DNA of 64,000 bases from Larkinella rosea (GCF_003858635.1 NZ_RQJO01000016.1:62001-126000), one strand, 5' to 3'. Shown: positions 20,027 through 30,077, counted from the first letter of the stretch. The notes: generated by a model not told the origin, from the sequence alone. Translations and numbers: made by a program.

Positions 20027-21781
20027 ATGAAATCCTTTCGAATTTTAATACTCCTGCTGGCTGCCGTCGGTTTTTCGACGCAGTCGTGCAAAGAAGATTT
20101 TCTGGATTATACGCCCCAGGGTGCGCTGAGCGAAGACGTGCTCGCCAACAAAACCGGGGTCAACTCGCTCTTGATCGGGGCTTATGCCGCCCTCGACGGA
20201 CAGGGCGCTTACGGAGGAAACATCAGCGGTGGAACGGCCTGGGCCACTCCGCCCGATAACTGGATTTACGGCAGCGAATACGGCGGTGAAGCCCATGCCA
20301 ACGCCCTGGCCACCAGCATCGAAGCCACGAACGCGTTCTTCAACGAAAAATGGAAAGCCGACTACGCGGGCGTCAGCCGCTGCAATGCGGTGTTGCGGGT
20401 GGTGGGCAAAGCTACTGACATGACGGATGCCGAAAAGAATAACGTGATTGGGCAGGCCCGGTTTCTGCGCGGTTATTTCTATTCCGACCTGAAAAAGATG
20501 TTCAACAAGGTGCCCTGGATCGACGAAAACACGACCGATTTCAAACAGCCCAACGACAAGGACATCTGGCCCCAGATCGAAGCCGACTTCAAGTTTGGCA
20601 TGGACAACATGCCCGAAACGCAGAAAACGGCAGCCAGCGCGAACAAATGGGCGTCGGCGGCTTTTCTGGCGAAATCGTACCTGTACCAGAAGAAATATAC
20701 CGAAGCCAAAACGCTGTTCGATCAGGTGATTACGAGCGGAAAAACCGCCAACGGCATCGCCTACGACCTGCACAAGGAGTTTGAGGATAACTTCCGGCCC
20801 GAGAAAGAAATCACCAGCCCGGAAGCGCTTTTCTCGGTCGAAATGTCGGCCAACGTCGGCAACGGTACCATCGCCACCGGCAACCAGGGCACGATGCTGA
20901 ATTTCCCGATCAACAGCCCGTTCCGCTGCTGCGGCAACTTCATGCCGTCGTTCGACCTCGTCAACTCGTTCCGCACCAACCCCGAAACCGGTCTGCCCTA
21001 CCTCGATGATTACAATGCGAACGCGATCAAAAGCGACATGGGGGTTCTCTCGACGCAGGCATTTACGCCCGAAACCGGAACTGTCGATCCGAGGCTCGAC
21101 TGGACGGCGGGTCGGCGGGGACTGCCGTTCAAGGATTGGGGCCTGATGCCGGGGCAAGCCTGGATTCGGAACCAGTCGGCGACCGGTCCGTACGTTAATT
21201 TGAAGAACATTTACTGGAAAGCCACGAGCGATAAATATTACGACGGCATTGCCTGGGCACCCGGTTCGGCCATCAACTACGTGATCATTACGTTCTCGGA
21301 CGTGCTGCTGATGGCGGCCGAAACCGAAGCGCAACTCGGCAATCTGGAGAAAGCGCAAACGTACGTGAACCGCGTCCGCACCCGGGCGGCCAACCCGAGC
21401 GGTTTTCTGTATAAATACAACGACGACGCCAAACCGGAAAGCGGTTTTTCCAAAACGCCTGCAGCCAATTATAAAATTGGGATTTACCCGGCCGGAGCCT
21501 TTGCGGCTGGCGGCAAAACCTATGCGCTGAAAGCCATTTATTTCGAGCGGAAGCTCGAACTGGCCATGCAGGGCCACCGGTTTTTCGACCTCGTCCGCTG
21601 GGGCATCGCCGACAAGGAGCTGAACACCTATTACGCCTACGAATCGAAGCTGGTGACGGAAGCTGTCGGCATGAGTTTCATTCCGAACAAAAACGAATAT
21701 TACCCGATTCCGCAGGCCCAGATCGACATCAGCACGGTCAACGGCAAACCCACGCTGATTCAGAATCCGGGGTACAAATAA
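20027..21781 (+). CDS. SusD/RagB family outer-membrane lipoprotein (locus 2)
   Basis: A 584-aa glycan-binding lipoprotein with lipobox STQSC right after the signal peptide and the SusD pattern CKEDFLDYTPQGALSEDV, RFLRGYFYSDLKKMFNKVPW, GHRFFDLVRWGIAD and the C-terminal YYPIPQAQID...NPGYK. It lies 18 bases after SusC in the same operon. It is longer than the other two SusD proteins of the window, with an extended region around residues 250-400. Confidence 0.95.
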   Translation: MKSFRILILLLAAVGFSTQSCKEDFLDYTPQGALSEDVLANKTGVNSLLIGAYAALDGQGAYGGNISGGTAWATPPDNWIYGSEYGGEAHANALATSIEATNAFFNEKWKADYAGVSRCNAVLRVVGKATDMTDAEKNNVIGQARFLRGYFYSDLKKMFNKVPWIDENTTDFKQPNDKDIWPQIEADFKFGMDNMPETQKTAASANKWASAAFLAKSYLYQKKYTEAKTLFDQVITSGKTANGIAYDLHKEFEDNFRPEKEITSPEALFSVEMSANVGNGTIATGNQGTMLNFPINSPFRCCGNFMPSFDLVNSFRTNPETGLPYLDDYNANAIKSDMGVLSTQAFTPETGTVDPRLDWTAGRRGLPFKDWGLMPGQAWIRNQSATGPYVNLKNIYWKATSDKYYDGIAWAPGSAINYVIITFSDVLLMAAETEAQLGNLEKAQTYVNRVRTRAANPSGFLYKYNDDAKPESGFSKTPAANYKIGIYPAGAFAAGGKTYALKAIYFERKLELAMQGHRFFDLVRWGIADKELNTYYAYESKLVTEAVGMSFIPNKNEYYPIPQAQIDISTVNGKPTLIQNPGYK

Positions 21782-21788
21782 CGGGGCG

Positions 21789-21827
21789 TTTGTGAGTATG
21801 TAAAGGCGGTTTTTGCCTACTCACAAA
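21789..21827 (+). promoter_or_regulatory. Stem-loop between SusD and downstream enzymes
   Basis: TTTGTGAGTA (21789-21798) pairs perfectly with TACTCACAAA (21818-21827), with a GGC/GCC pairing possible inside the loop. No T-run follows, so it is more likely an attenuator or mRNA-stability hairpin that lowers expression of the downstream enzymes than a full terminator. Confidence 0.5.
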
Positions 21828-21845
21828 AGATAACCGCCTGATTTT

Positions 21846-23801
21846 ATGAAGCCATTGCATCGGTATTTATTATTTTTTTTAGGACTCTGGATGATGTTTC
21901 CGCTTCGGCTCCCGGCGCAGCAAGCCCGCAATCTGTTAAGCCGGTTTTCGACCGACGAGATTGCGCGCTCGCTGCTGCCCCGGGCCGACTGGAAACCGTT
22001 TCCGAAAACCGCTGCGGAATGGCAGGCCATTTTGCCCGATTCGGTCCGGAAGTCGTTCGTTCAGCAGGCCGAAAACTACCGCCAGACGCCGTTTGAAGCC
22101 ATTCCCGCTTCGCTGATGCTGGAGTATCAGCGAACAGGGCTTCGGATCAATTACGAAAACGTTTCGCTGAAAAAACGGGCGCAGTTGTTCACCCTGTTGC
22201 TGGCCGAAATGGTGGAACAAAAGGGGCGGTTTCTGGACGCTATTGTCGACGGAATCTGGTCGCATTGTGAAGAAAGTATGTGGGGAATCCCCGCCCATTT
22301 GTACCAGCAGAAAGCCGGTTTGGGGCTGGTCGATGTGGAAGATCAATCGGTTGATATTTTTGCCGGAGATACCGGAACCTTGCTGGCGCTGACGGATTAC
22401 CTGCTCGGGCCGCAGTTGGATAGCCTCTCGCCTTTGCTGCGGAAACGGATTTATTACGAAGTCAACACCCGGATTTTCAGCCCGTTGGAAAAAGACAGCG
22501 GACGGTACTGGTATCTGAAGCCCGGCACTAAACAGAATCCGGTGAACAATTGGAATCCGTGGGTGATCAGCAACTGGATGGCGACTTTGTTGCTGCTCGA
22601 ACGCGACGAAACGCGCCGGGCCAAAGAACTCCGGCACGCCCTGACGCTGCTGGATCATTACCTCAACTGGCTCGGCGACGACGGTGCCATCGACGAAGGC
22701 CCAAGCTATTGGAACGGTGCCATCGGGCGGTTGTTCGATGCCCTGGTGCTTCTCGAAAGTGCTTCTGCCGGTAAGTTGACCATTTATCAGGAACCGCTCG
22801 TTCAGAACGTGGGCGCTTATCTGTACAAAATGCACATTGCCGGACAGTATTTCATCAACGTCGCCGATGCCTCACCGGTTTTGAACGTGGACGGTTTGCA
22901 GGTTTATCGGATCGGCAAAACCGTCCGGGACACGACCATGCAACGCTTCGGAGCCTGGGCGTTTCGGAGCAACAAGGAACGGCGGGATCTTTCCAACGGT
23001 TCTACCCGCTTATCGACGCTCTGGAATCTACTCGCGTTGAGGGAATGCGCCAATCAGCCAGGCCGTCCGCCGATGCTGCCGGATGTCTGGTTAAAGAGCA
23101 TTCAACTGATGGCGGGCCGAACGCCGGGCGGTTTGTTTGTCGCATCGCACGGCGGCCACAATGCCGAAAGTCACAACCACAACGATGTCGGCGATTTTAT
23201 CGTCTACGCCAACGGCCAGCCGGTGATCATCGACGTGGGTTTCGGCACCTACACGGCCAAAACGTTTTCGAAAGAACGCTACACGCTTTGGTACAACAAC
23301 TCGGCGTACCATAACCTGCCGACAATCAACGGGTTTACGCAACAGGCCGGAACGCAGTTCGAAGCCCGCAACGTGCAGTACAACAAAACCACCGGTAACG
23401 CTACATTGCAAATGGACCTGGCCGCAGCCTACCCCGCCGAAGCGGGCATCCAGCAGTGGAACCGAACCGTAAACCTGGAGAAAAACCGAAATACCGTATC
23501 GGTAACCGACCACTACAAGCTGCAACAACCTGTCCGGGAATTAACCCAAACATTCATGACGGTTTGCCCGGTCGATCTGAGTCAGCCGGGGAAAATCAGC
23601 TTTACGGTTTCCGGCACCAAACCGGTTATACTGGAATATGATGCGTCGGCCTGGACGGTCAAAAAAGAGCAAATGCCGGGCGACGCGCCGGATGAAAAAC
23701 GAATCGTGGACAACTGGAGCCGCCGACCGATCTGGCGGGTATTACTGGTGAACAAAAGCCACAAAAAAACAGGCACTTTCAAGTATATAATCAGACAATA
23801 A
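21846..23801 (+). CDS. Heparinase II/III family polysaccharide lyase-like protein
   Basis: A 651-aa secreted protein (signal peptide ending LPAQ). The first about 380 residues form an alpha-helical toroid-like region; the C-terminal part is the heparinase II/III beta-sandwich with GGHNAESHNHNDVGDFIVY and PVIIDVGFGTYTAKTF, including the His-rich motif typical of the family. Such enzymes eliminate uronate-containing glycans (heparinoids, alginate, others); the actual substrate cannot be read from sequence. It belongs to the locus 2 operon. Confidence 0.88.
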   Translation: MKPLHRYLLFFLGLWMMFPLRLPAQQARNLLSRFSTDEIARSLLPRADWKPFPKTAAEWQAILPDSVRKSFVQQAENYRQTPFEAIPASLMLEYQRTGLRINYENVSLKKRAQLFTLLLAEMVEQKGRFLDAIVDGIWSHCEESMWGIPAHLYQQKAGLGLVDVEDQSVDIFAGDTGTLLALTDYLLGPQLDSLSPLLRKRIYYEVNTRIFSPLEKDSGRYWYLKPGTKQNPVNNWNPWVISNWMATLLLLERDETRRAKELRHALTLLDHYLNWLGDDGAIDEGPSYWNGAIGRLFDALVLLESASAGKLTIYQEPLVQNVGAYLYKMHIAGQYFINVADASPVLNVDGLQVYRIGKTVRDTTMQRFGAWAFRSNKERRDLSNGSTRLSTLWNLLALRECANQPGRPPMLPDVWLKSIQLMAGRTPGGLFVASHGGHNAESHNHNDVGDFIVYANGQPVIIDVGFGTYTAKTFSKERYTLWYNNSAYHNLPTINGFTQQAGTQFEARNVQYNKTTGNATLQMDLAAAYPAEAGIQQWNRTVNLEKNRNTVSVTDHYKLQQPVRELTQTFMTVCPVDLSQPGKISFTVSGTKPVILEYDASAWTVKKEQMPGDAPDEKRIVDNWSRRPIWRVLLVNKSHKKTGTFKYIIRQ

Positions 23802-23824
23802 CTGACTATTCCTAAACCTGAACT

Positions 23825-25726
23825 ATGATGAATCGTTTCAAAAAAAGGGTTGCGGTGGGGCTGCTCATCGCAACCGGTTTTCTGCCCTTCCGGGTTTTCG
23901 CGCAGGACGATAACACGCAGCAACCTTACCGCGATCTGACGCACGAAAGCCGGGTTTTCGGCCACGCCAAATCCTATCGCCTGTACCTGCCGCAGGGGTA
24001 TTCGACCTCTGGGAAACGGTATCCGGTCATCTATTTTTTTCACGGCTGGGGTGGTCGGCATTACATGGACGATAATGCGAAGCTGGCGTACGAAAAACTG
24101 AAGCAACTCGTCGACAAATACGACCTGATCCTGGTGATGTGGGACGGTAACATCGACGGCAAAGAACCGCGCCCCTACAACATCGGCAACCACAACGACG
24201 TGAAGTTTTCAGTGCAGATGAAAGACTACTTTCCGGAGCTGGTTTCGCACATTGACCAGACGTACCGCACGCTCACCGACCGCAATCACCGGGGGATTAT
24301 CGGATTTTCGATGGGCGGTTTTATGTCGCTTTTCCTGTCCGGCAAATACCCCGATCAGGTGTGCGCCGGGGTCAGTATCATGGGCAGTCCGGAGTTCTTC
24401 GTCGGATCGCCGGAAAACCACACGCTGTATCCCATTCGCTACACCTTTAAAAATGTACAGGACGTGGATTTCCGCATCCACACCAGCGACACCGACATCC
24501 TGTACAACCTGAACGAAGAGGTCAAATACGGAGCTGCCTGGGAGGGAAAACCGGTCGAATCGGAAACTTTTCCGGGTGGGCACCGGGTCGATAACGCGGG
24601 CGAAACCGTCATTTTCGAAAAGGCGCTGAAATTTGTGGCCGATTCGTTTAAAAAACCGCACAAAGCCCCTGATCGCTGGTCGCATTTTGACCTGTATCCG
24701 AACTTCAGGTTGTGGGGGTATTCGGTCGAAAGCAACAAGCAGCAGCCCGGTTTTATCTTCCTTAAAAACGTGGATAAGAAGGGCTTCGGCGGTTATACGA
24801 AGCAGTGGCTCCCCGACGGCCCGGCACTGGCGATTGGTCCGTTAAAAGTAACGACGGCTCCGGTTTATGCTCCCAACAAAACCTACCAGGTTGCTACCTA
24901 TTCAGTTCCGACGGGCAAAACCGTACTGAGCGAACGAAAAAGCGACGCCAACGGCCAACTGGCACTGGAAGTGGATGCGCGCGGGGGCGAAGTCGGCATT
25001 TTCGAGAAAACCGACGCCCCGGCCTGGGTTTGTCTGGATTATAAAGTGAACGGCAAAAGCCGGTTTTTAGAAACCGGACCGGCCAACCAACTAACGCTCC
25101 GGCTGTTTAACCGGGGCGGTGAAAAAGCTGGCTCTCAGCCGATTCGGGTGGTTGTCAGTACCTTTGATAAGGACATTATTCTGAAAGATTCTGTAGTAAA
25201 GGTGAAACCGACGGCGGCTGAACACGCGCTGGCGTTGCCGCCACTGACCATTTCCTGCGCCAAACAGCCGATGCCACACGCGGAACCCTCGGCCGTTAAG
25301 TTCAGGGTGACGGTTTACGCAGGTGATCAGGTCAGTAAAGACGAACTGGAGATTCCGGTTCGGTACGAGGTACCGGTTTTCAATGCGGTCAGCGTTGACG
25401 ACGGAAAAGTAATTCGGGACCAGGCCAACGGGAAAGGAAACGCCGACGGTGTGGTGAATCCCGGCGAAAAAGTGATGCTGTACGCAGGCAAAAACCGGCT
25501 CCGGCTCTACACCGAAGATCCGTGGGTGCGCGAAGAATGGGCCGACGAAATGATTCCGGCGCGGTGGCCCGACGGTTTTACGCAGCAATCCATCCTTCAG
25601 ATTTCGCCCGATTGCCCCGACGGCCACCGGATCGAATGCCTGGCCAACTACGAAACCAAGACGTTCAATCCCATCGAGCGAAACGTGACCTGGGGAAAAG
25701 TGACCTTCACGGTTCGGCGGAAATGA
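23825..25726 (+). CDS. Secreted esterase (esterase D/CE1-like) with C-terminal extension
   Basis: A 633-aa protein with a signal peptide (MMNRFKKRVAVGLLIATGF...VFAQ), an alpha/beta-hydrolase esterase domain (about 35-290) with FFHGWGG oxyanion region, nucleophile Ser162 in GFSMGG and a likely catalytic His in FPGGHR, then about 340 residues of beta-rich sequence of unknown type. It is 23 bases after the lyase gene and probably removes acyl groups from the same glycan (inference). The start could also be the second Met. Confidence 0.85.
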   Translation: MMNRFKKRVAVGLLIATGFLPFRVFAQDDNTQQPYRDLTHESRVFGHAKSYRLYLPQGYSTSGKRYPVIYFFHGWGGRHYMDDNAKLAYEKLKQLVDKYDLILVMWDGNIDGKEPRPYNIGNHNDVKFSVQMKDYFPELVSHIDQTYRTLTDRNHRGIIGFSMGGFMSLFLSGKYPDQVCAGVSIMGSPEFFVGSPENHTLYPIRYTFKNVQDVDFRIHTSDTDILYNLNEEVKYGAAWEGKPVESETFPGGHRVDNAGETVIFEKALKFVADSFKKPHKAPDRWSHFDLYPNFRLWGYSVESNKQQPGFIFLKNVDKKGFGGYTKQWLPDGPALAIGPLKVTTAPVYAPNKTYQVATYSVPTGKTVLSERKSDANGQLALEVDARGGEVGIFEKTDAPAWVCLDYKVNGKSRFLETGPANQLTLRLFNRGGEKAGSQPIRVVVSTFDKDIILKDSVVKVKPTAAEHALALPPLTISCAKQPMPHAEPSAVKFRVTVYAGDQVSKDELEIPVRYEVPVFNAVSVDDGKVIRDQANGKGNADGVVNPGEKVMLYAGKNRLRLYTEDPWVREEWADEMIPARWPDGFTQQSILQISPDCPDGHRIECLANYETKTFNPIERNVTWGKVTFTVRRK

Positions 25727-25730
25727 ACTC

Positions 25731-25789
25731 AGAGAATAGACAAGAGACTAAAAATTAATGGGGTAGTCTCTTGTCTCTTCTCTATTCTC
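25731..25789. repeat. Imperfect inverted repeat after esterase gene
   Basis: AGAGAATAGACAAGAGACTA (25731-25750) is mirrored by TAGTCTCTTGTCT..TCTATTCTCT (25764-25789), with a 6-base insertion in the right arm. The arms are purine- and pyrimidine-rich. It sits just before the strong terminator in a convergent gap. Confidence 0.6.
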
Positions 25790-25817
25790 TCTTGTCTATA
25801 GAAGATTGGTGAAAAGT

Positions 25818-25853
25818 AAAAACCGGGCGAGGTTTCCTTCGCCCGGTTTTTTG
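25818..25853. terminator. Bidirectional intrinsic terminator
   Basis: AAACCGGGCGA (25820-25830) and TCGCCCGGTTT (25839-25849) form a perfect GC-rich stem with an A-run on one side and a T-run on the other. It lies between convergent genes (esterase on plus, pseudouridine synthase on minus) and can serve both. Confidence 0.88.
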
Positions 25854-25864
25854 TATGAAGTCGA

Positions 25865-27820
25865 TTACAGCAGGAATTTCAACCGAATCACCTCTTTTTC
25901 GTCCAGATACCGCCACGAACCGCGCGGCAGTTCTTTCTTGGTCAGCCCGGCGTAAACCGTCCGATCCAACTTAGTGACTTCGTAGCCAAAATGTTCGAAA
26001 ATCCGGCGCACAATCCGGTTGCGACCGCTGTGGATTTCAATGCCAATCACCTGCGCATCCGGCGTCACAATTCCCAGATCGTCGGGTTTGATGTAGCCGT
26101 CTTCCAGTTCAAACCCATCGCGAATGGCTTCAAAATGCTCGTTGGTTAACGGTTTGTCGAGTTCCGCCTGGTATACCTTCTTGATTTCGTTCGATGGATG
26201 CGTCAGTTTTTCCACCAATTCGCCGTCGTTGGTCAGCAGCAGCAAACCGGTCGTGTTGCGGTCCAGGCGGCCCACCGGGTAAATCCGGTACGGCGTCGCC
26301 CCCGCCACCAGTTCCATGACGGTATGCCGATCTTCCGGATCTTCGGTCGTCGTGATGTAATCTTTGGGTTTGTTCAGCAGCACATACGTCATTTTCTCCG
26401 GATTCAGCACCCGGCTGCCGTATTTGATCACGTCGGTGGGTTTCACTTTGTAACCCATTTCGGTCACCACCTTGCCATTCACGCTCACATCCCCCCGGGC
26501 AATCAGTTCGTCGGCATCCCGGCGCGAACAGATTCCGGAATTGGCGATGTAGCGGTTCAGCCGAATCAGGGTTGATTCGGGATCACGCGGTTTTTTAGCG
26601 CTGTTTCGATCCGCACTTCCGCTTCGATCCTGGCCCGGGCGCTTCGCTTTTTTGTCGCGCGGGTCCCGCCCTCCGAAGGCTTTTTCCTTCATTTTATCCA
26701 GGTCGAACTCCGGAGCCCGCTGACTGCCGACCTGTCGGCTCCGACTATCTTCAATTTTACGCTGCCGCTCTTCCTCGCTTTCGGTCCGACGTGGCCGTTC
26801 CGGGCGCGATTCGCGGTCATCCCGGCGGGGTCCTCCGCCTTCAAAACGATCGTTGCCCCGGCGAAAGTCCCGGTTTTCGTCCCGATTAAAACGCGGACGT
26901 TCCTCCCGATCCCGACCAGACTCCCGACGTTCGCCGTAACCGCGCTCGTTGCCAAACCGGTTTTCCCGGCGTTCGGGCCGATCCGAATCATTTCCGGGTT
27001 CGTTGTTGCGCGAACGCGCTCCGAGCGAACGCTCTCCGCCAAACCGGTCATTCCGGGCGTCGCTGGTACCCGGACGGCCGTAGCGGGGTTTTTCATCGCG
27101 GGAATCCGGTTTTCCAAACCGGCTGCGGTTCTCGTCGCGATTGGGTCGATCATCGTTTCGATCAAAGCGGGGGCGTTCCGGCCGTTCACTGTCGCGACGG
27201 AAGCCCCGGTTTTCATCCTGATTAAAACGCGGACGTTCCTCCCGATCCCGGTTGAAATCCCGGCGCGGCCCACCGCCTTCGAAGCGGTTTCCCCGGTTTT
27301 CACTGCGTTCCGGTCGCTCATCGTTCCGGTCGAAACGGGGACGTTCCGGCCGATCACTGTCATTCCGGCGGAAACCCCGGTTTTCGTCCCGGTTAAAGCG
27401 CGGGCGATCCTCCTGATTTCGGTCCGATTCCCGGCGTTCGCCGTAACCGCGTTCGTTGCCAAACGGGCTTTCCCGGCGCGGTCCGGCACCTTCGAAACGC
27501 CCCCCGCGCGGGTTTTCGTTGCGCGACGAATCGTTGCGTTGCCGATCCGAGGATCGACGGTCGTCACTCCGTTCAAAACGGGGGCGATCGTCGGAAGACC
27601 GGTTGGGCCGGGTATCGTCAAACCGCCGACCGCCTTCGTCCGACCGGTTTCCGCGCGGTTTATCGAAGCTGCGTTCCCGGCGGTCGTAGTCTGTATTGCC
27701 GTCTTTCTGACCGGCCTCTTTGTTGAATTTGCTGTAAAATTGCCGGGCTGGTTCCGGCCTTCCTGATCCCTCTTTCCTGTCGCCCCGGCGGCCTTCTGAT
27801 TCTTCTCTTTTCTTGCTCAT
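25865..27820 (-). CDS. RsuA/RluB-type pseudouridine synthase with giant disordered N-terminal extension
   Basis: A 651-aa protein. Residues about 415-651 are a complete rRNA pseudouridine synthase: an S4 RNA-binding domain (LIRLNRYIANSGICSRRDAD) and the catalytic domain with the Asp in YPVGRLDRNTTGLLLL and the RNRIVRR motif. Residues 1-410 are low-complexity and rich in Arg, Asp, Glu, Gly and Asn, with recurring units such as RPRFNRDENRGFRR and RPERPRFDRND. Normal family members are about 240-300 aa, so the extension more than doubles the protein. RNA-helper or condensate-forming roles are possible but inferred. Confidence 0.93.
   Translation of the reverse strand: MSKKREESEGRRGDRKEGSGRPEPARQFYSKFNKEAGQKDGNTDYDRRERSFDKPRGNRSDEGGRRFDDTRPNRSSDDRPRFERSDDRRSSDRQRNDSSRNENPRGGRFEGAGPRRESPFGNERGYGERRESDRNQEDRPRFNRDENRGFRRNDSDRPERPRFDRNDERPERSENRGNRFEGGGPRRDFNRDREERPRFNQDENRGFRRDSERPERPRFDRNDDRPNRDENRSRFGKPDSRDEKPRYGRPGTSDARNDRFGGERSLGARSRNNEPGNDSDRPERRENRFGNERGYGERRESGRDREERPRFNRDENRDFRRGNDRFEGGGPRRDDRESRPERPRRTESEEERQRKIEDSRSRQVGSQRAPEFDLDKMKEKAFGGRDPRDKKAKRPGQDRSGSADRNSAKKPRDPESTLIRLNRYIANSGICSRRDADELIARGDVSVNGKVVTEMGYKVKPTDVIKYGSRVLNPEKMTYVLLNKPKDYITTTEDPEDRHTVMELVAGATPYRIYPVGRLDRNTTGLLLLTNDGELVEKLTHPSNEIKKVYQAELDKPLTNEHFEAIRDGFELEDGYIKPDDLGIVTPDAQVIGIEIHSGRNRIVRRIFEHFGYEVTKLDRTVYAGLTKKELPRGSWRYLDEKEVIRLKFLL
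26590..27820 (-). repeat. Arg/Asp-rich degenerate repeat region within the pseudouridine synthase gene
   Basis: The coding DNA repeats CGG/GAT-rich units that encode variants of ERPRFNRDENRGFRR, RPERPRFDRNDERP and GNERGYGERRES, spaced 30-60 residues apart. The units are similar but not identical at DNA level, as expected for a region that expands and contracts by recombination. Confidence 0.75.
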
Positions 27821-27903
27821 AAAAGTTGCAGTATCACTACTGTAGTTAGTATAAATTACATTGATTATCAGCCAGTTTACAAAAACTATACTGAAATGGG
27901 CTG

Positions 27904-27911
27904 CAAAGTTA
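27904..27911 (-). promoter_or_regulatory. Bacteroidota -7 box for the pseudouridine synthase gene
   Basis: Read on the minus strand this is TAACTTTG, an exact match to TAnnTTTG, about 84 bases upstream of the ATG. No clear TTTG -33 partner is seen. Confidence 0.5.
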
Positions 27912-28019
27912 GCGTATTTTACCGTAACTTCTGGCTTTGTTCAGAAACGGAACACTTTTTAAGAAGAAAAGGGTTTCGAAAACGACCCAATTTAGACTCC
28001 GCCCTATTCCCCGAACGAG

Positions 28020-30077
28020 ATGGCTGCTGCAAAAACGCCGATACAACCCGAAAACAAAAAACCGCTCTGGAAACCGGATCGGCGACTCATCGACCAATCC
28101 CAACTAAAGCGGTATCTGGACTGGCTGTTTGTCAAGAAAGGATTGTATTTCCGCGACTACCATGATCTGTGGGACTGGTCGACCACCGATCTCGAAGATT
28201 TCTGGCAGAGTATCTGGCAGTATTTCAACATACAAAGTCACCGTGATTACCAGGAAGTGATTGAAAAACCAGCTTCGGGTATGATCGGAACCCGCTGGTT
28301 TCCGGGTGCTACGCTCAACTACGCCGAACACATTTTCCGCAATAAAACCAACGAACGCCCGGCCATCCTGTTTCAGTCGGAACAACACCCGCTGACGTCC
28401 CTGAGCTGGAACGAACTGGAGAAACAGGTGGCCGCCGTTGCCCAGTTTTTACGCGAAAACAACGTTCGCTCCGGCGACCGCGTGGTATCGGTTCTGCCCA
28501 ATATTCCGGAAGCAGTCGTTGCGTTTCTGGCAACCAACAGCCTGGGTGCCATCTGGTCGAGCTGTTCACCGGACTTCGGAACGCCCAGCATCATCGACCG
28601 GTTTCGGCAGATTGAGCCCAAGGTTCTGTTCGCGGTCGATGGCTATTCGTACAATGGCAAAAAGATCGACAAAACCGATGCGCTGAGCGATTTGCAGACG
28701 GCCTTGCCCAGCCTGAAAAAAGTAGTCTGGGTTGCCAGCCTCGATCCCGATTTTGAACCCCGAACGAATGCGCGGGTCGAATCGGTTTTGTGGCATTCGG
28801 TTTTACAAACCGGCCCGGCACTGCCCCTCACCTTCGAACCGGTGCCGTTCGAACACCCGATCTGGATTCTGTTTTCGTCGGGCACGACGGGCAAACCAAA
28901 AGCCATTACCCACAGCGTCGGAGGCTGTTTGCTCGAACACCTGAAAGCGCTGGCGCTGCACCAGGATGTTCAGCCCGGCGACCGGTATTTCTGGTATTCC
29001 ACCACCGGCTGGATGATGTGGAACTATTCCGTTGCGTCGTTGCTGGTGGGTGCCACACTGGTTATTTACGACGGTTCGGCGGGTTATCCCAACATGGATG
29101 TGCTCTGGAACCTGGCCGATCGGGCCAAGGTCAACCATTTCGGAGCGGGAGCCGCTTATTTGCTGGCCTGCATGCGGGCGGGTTTGTCCTTCATCGACAG
29201 TTCCCGCCTGGTTCACCTCAAAACCATCGGTTCCACGGGTTCGCCCCTGCCGCCCGAAGGGTACCGCTGGGTGTACGAATCGGTCCGGAAAGACGTCTGG
29301 CTGATTTCCATCAGCGGTGGCACGGACATTTGCAGTGCGTTTGTCGGCGGTTGTCCGCTGTTGCCGGTGTATGAAGGTGAAATTCAGTGCCGGATGCTGG
29401 GGTGTAAGCTGGAGTCGTTCGACGAAAGTGCCAAACCGATCCGGGAGGAACTGGGCGAAATGGTTATTCTGGAACCCATGCCGTCGATGCCGATTTACTT
29501 CTGGAATGACGGCAACGGCGAACCCAACGGTAACCAGAAATACCGAGCCAGTTACTTCGAACAATACGACGGCATCTGGCGGCACGGCGACTGGATTAAA
29601 ATTACCGACCGGAAAACCGTCATCATTTACGGTCGCTCCGATGCGACGCTCAACCGCGATGGCGTGCGGATTGGCACAAGTGAGGTTTATAGCGCCGTTG
29701 AGAGTGTACCCGATGTGGCCGATAGCCTGGTTATTTGCCTGGAACTGCCCGGTGGGCGGTACTTCATGCCTCTTTTTGTGGTGCTGAAAGGCCAAACCGA
29801 CGTTCCGGCCACTGAACTCAACGAAGAAACCGCGCAGCGAATCCGGCTGGCGCTCCGGTCGCAATACAGCCCCCGGCACGTTCCGGATGCCCTTTTTCAG
29901 GTGCCGGAAATACCGTATACGATTAGTGGCAAAAAAGTGGAAACGCCCATCAAAAAAATACTCATGGGCCTCTCCCCCGATCGGGTTGCCAGCCGGGATA
30001 CGCTCCGAAATCCGTCGGCGCTCGATATTTTTATCCAGCTAGCCGATACCATGAAATCGGATTTGACGGTAAAATAA
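28020..30077 (+). CDS. Acetoacetate-CoA ligase
   Basis: A 685-aa ANL-superfamily adenylating enzyme that activates acetoacetate to acetoacetyl-CoA in the cytosol. Visible features: the acetyl-CoA-synthetase-like N-terminus (DLEDFWQSIWQYFNIQSH, RWFPGATLNYAEHIF), the P-loop-like WILFSSGTTGKPKAITHS, the ISGGTDICSAFVGGCP segment typical of this ligase, GRSDATLNRDGVRIGTSEVY and the C-terminal catalytic Lys region YTISGKKVETPIKKIL. Length fits acetoacetate-CoA ligases (about 650-680) better than acetyl-CoA synthetase. Confidence 0.93.
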   Translation: MAAAKTPIQPENKKPLWKPDRRLIDQSQLKRYLDWLFVKKGLYFRDYHDLWDWSTTDLEDFWQSIWQYFNIQSHRDYQEVIEKPASGMIGTRWFPGATLNYAEHIFRNKTNERPAILFQSEQHPLTSLSWNELEKQVAAVAQFLRENNVRSGDRVVSVLPNIPEAVVAFLATNSLGAIWSSCSPDFGTPSIIDRFRQIEPKVLFAVDGYSYNGKKIDKTDALSDLQTALPSLKKVVWVASLDPDFEPRTNARVESVLWHSVLQTGPALPLTFEPVPFEHPIWILFSSGTTGKPKAITHSVGGCLLEHLKALALHQDVQPGDRYFWYSTTGWMMWNYSVASLLVGATLVIYDGSAGYPNMDVLWNLADRAKVNHFGAGAAYLLACMRAGLSFIDSSRLVHLKTIGSTGSPLPPEGYRWVYESVRKDVWLISISGGTDICSAFVGGCPLLPVYEGEIQCRMLGCKLESFDESAKPIREELGEMVILEPMPSMPIYFWNDGNGEPNGNQKYRASYFEQYDGIWRHGDWIKITDRKTVIIYGRSDATLNRDGVRIGTSEVYSAVESVPDVADSLVICLELPGGRYFMPLFVVLKGQTDVPATELNEETAQRIRLALRSQYSPRHVPDALFQVPEIPYTISGKKVETPIKKILMGLSPDRVASRDTLRNPSALDIFIQLADTMKSDLTVK

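Noticed and set aside
20045-21577. Long open frame on the minus strand (510 codons) opposite SusD of locus 2
   Set aside because: Antisense shadow of a well-supported lipoprotein gene.
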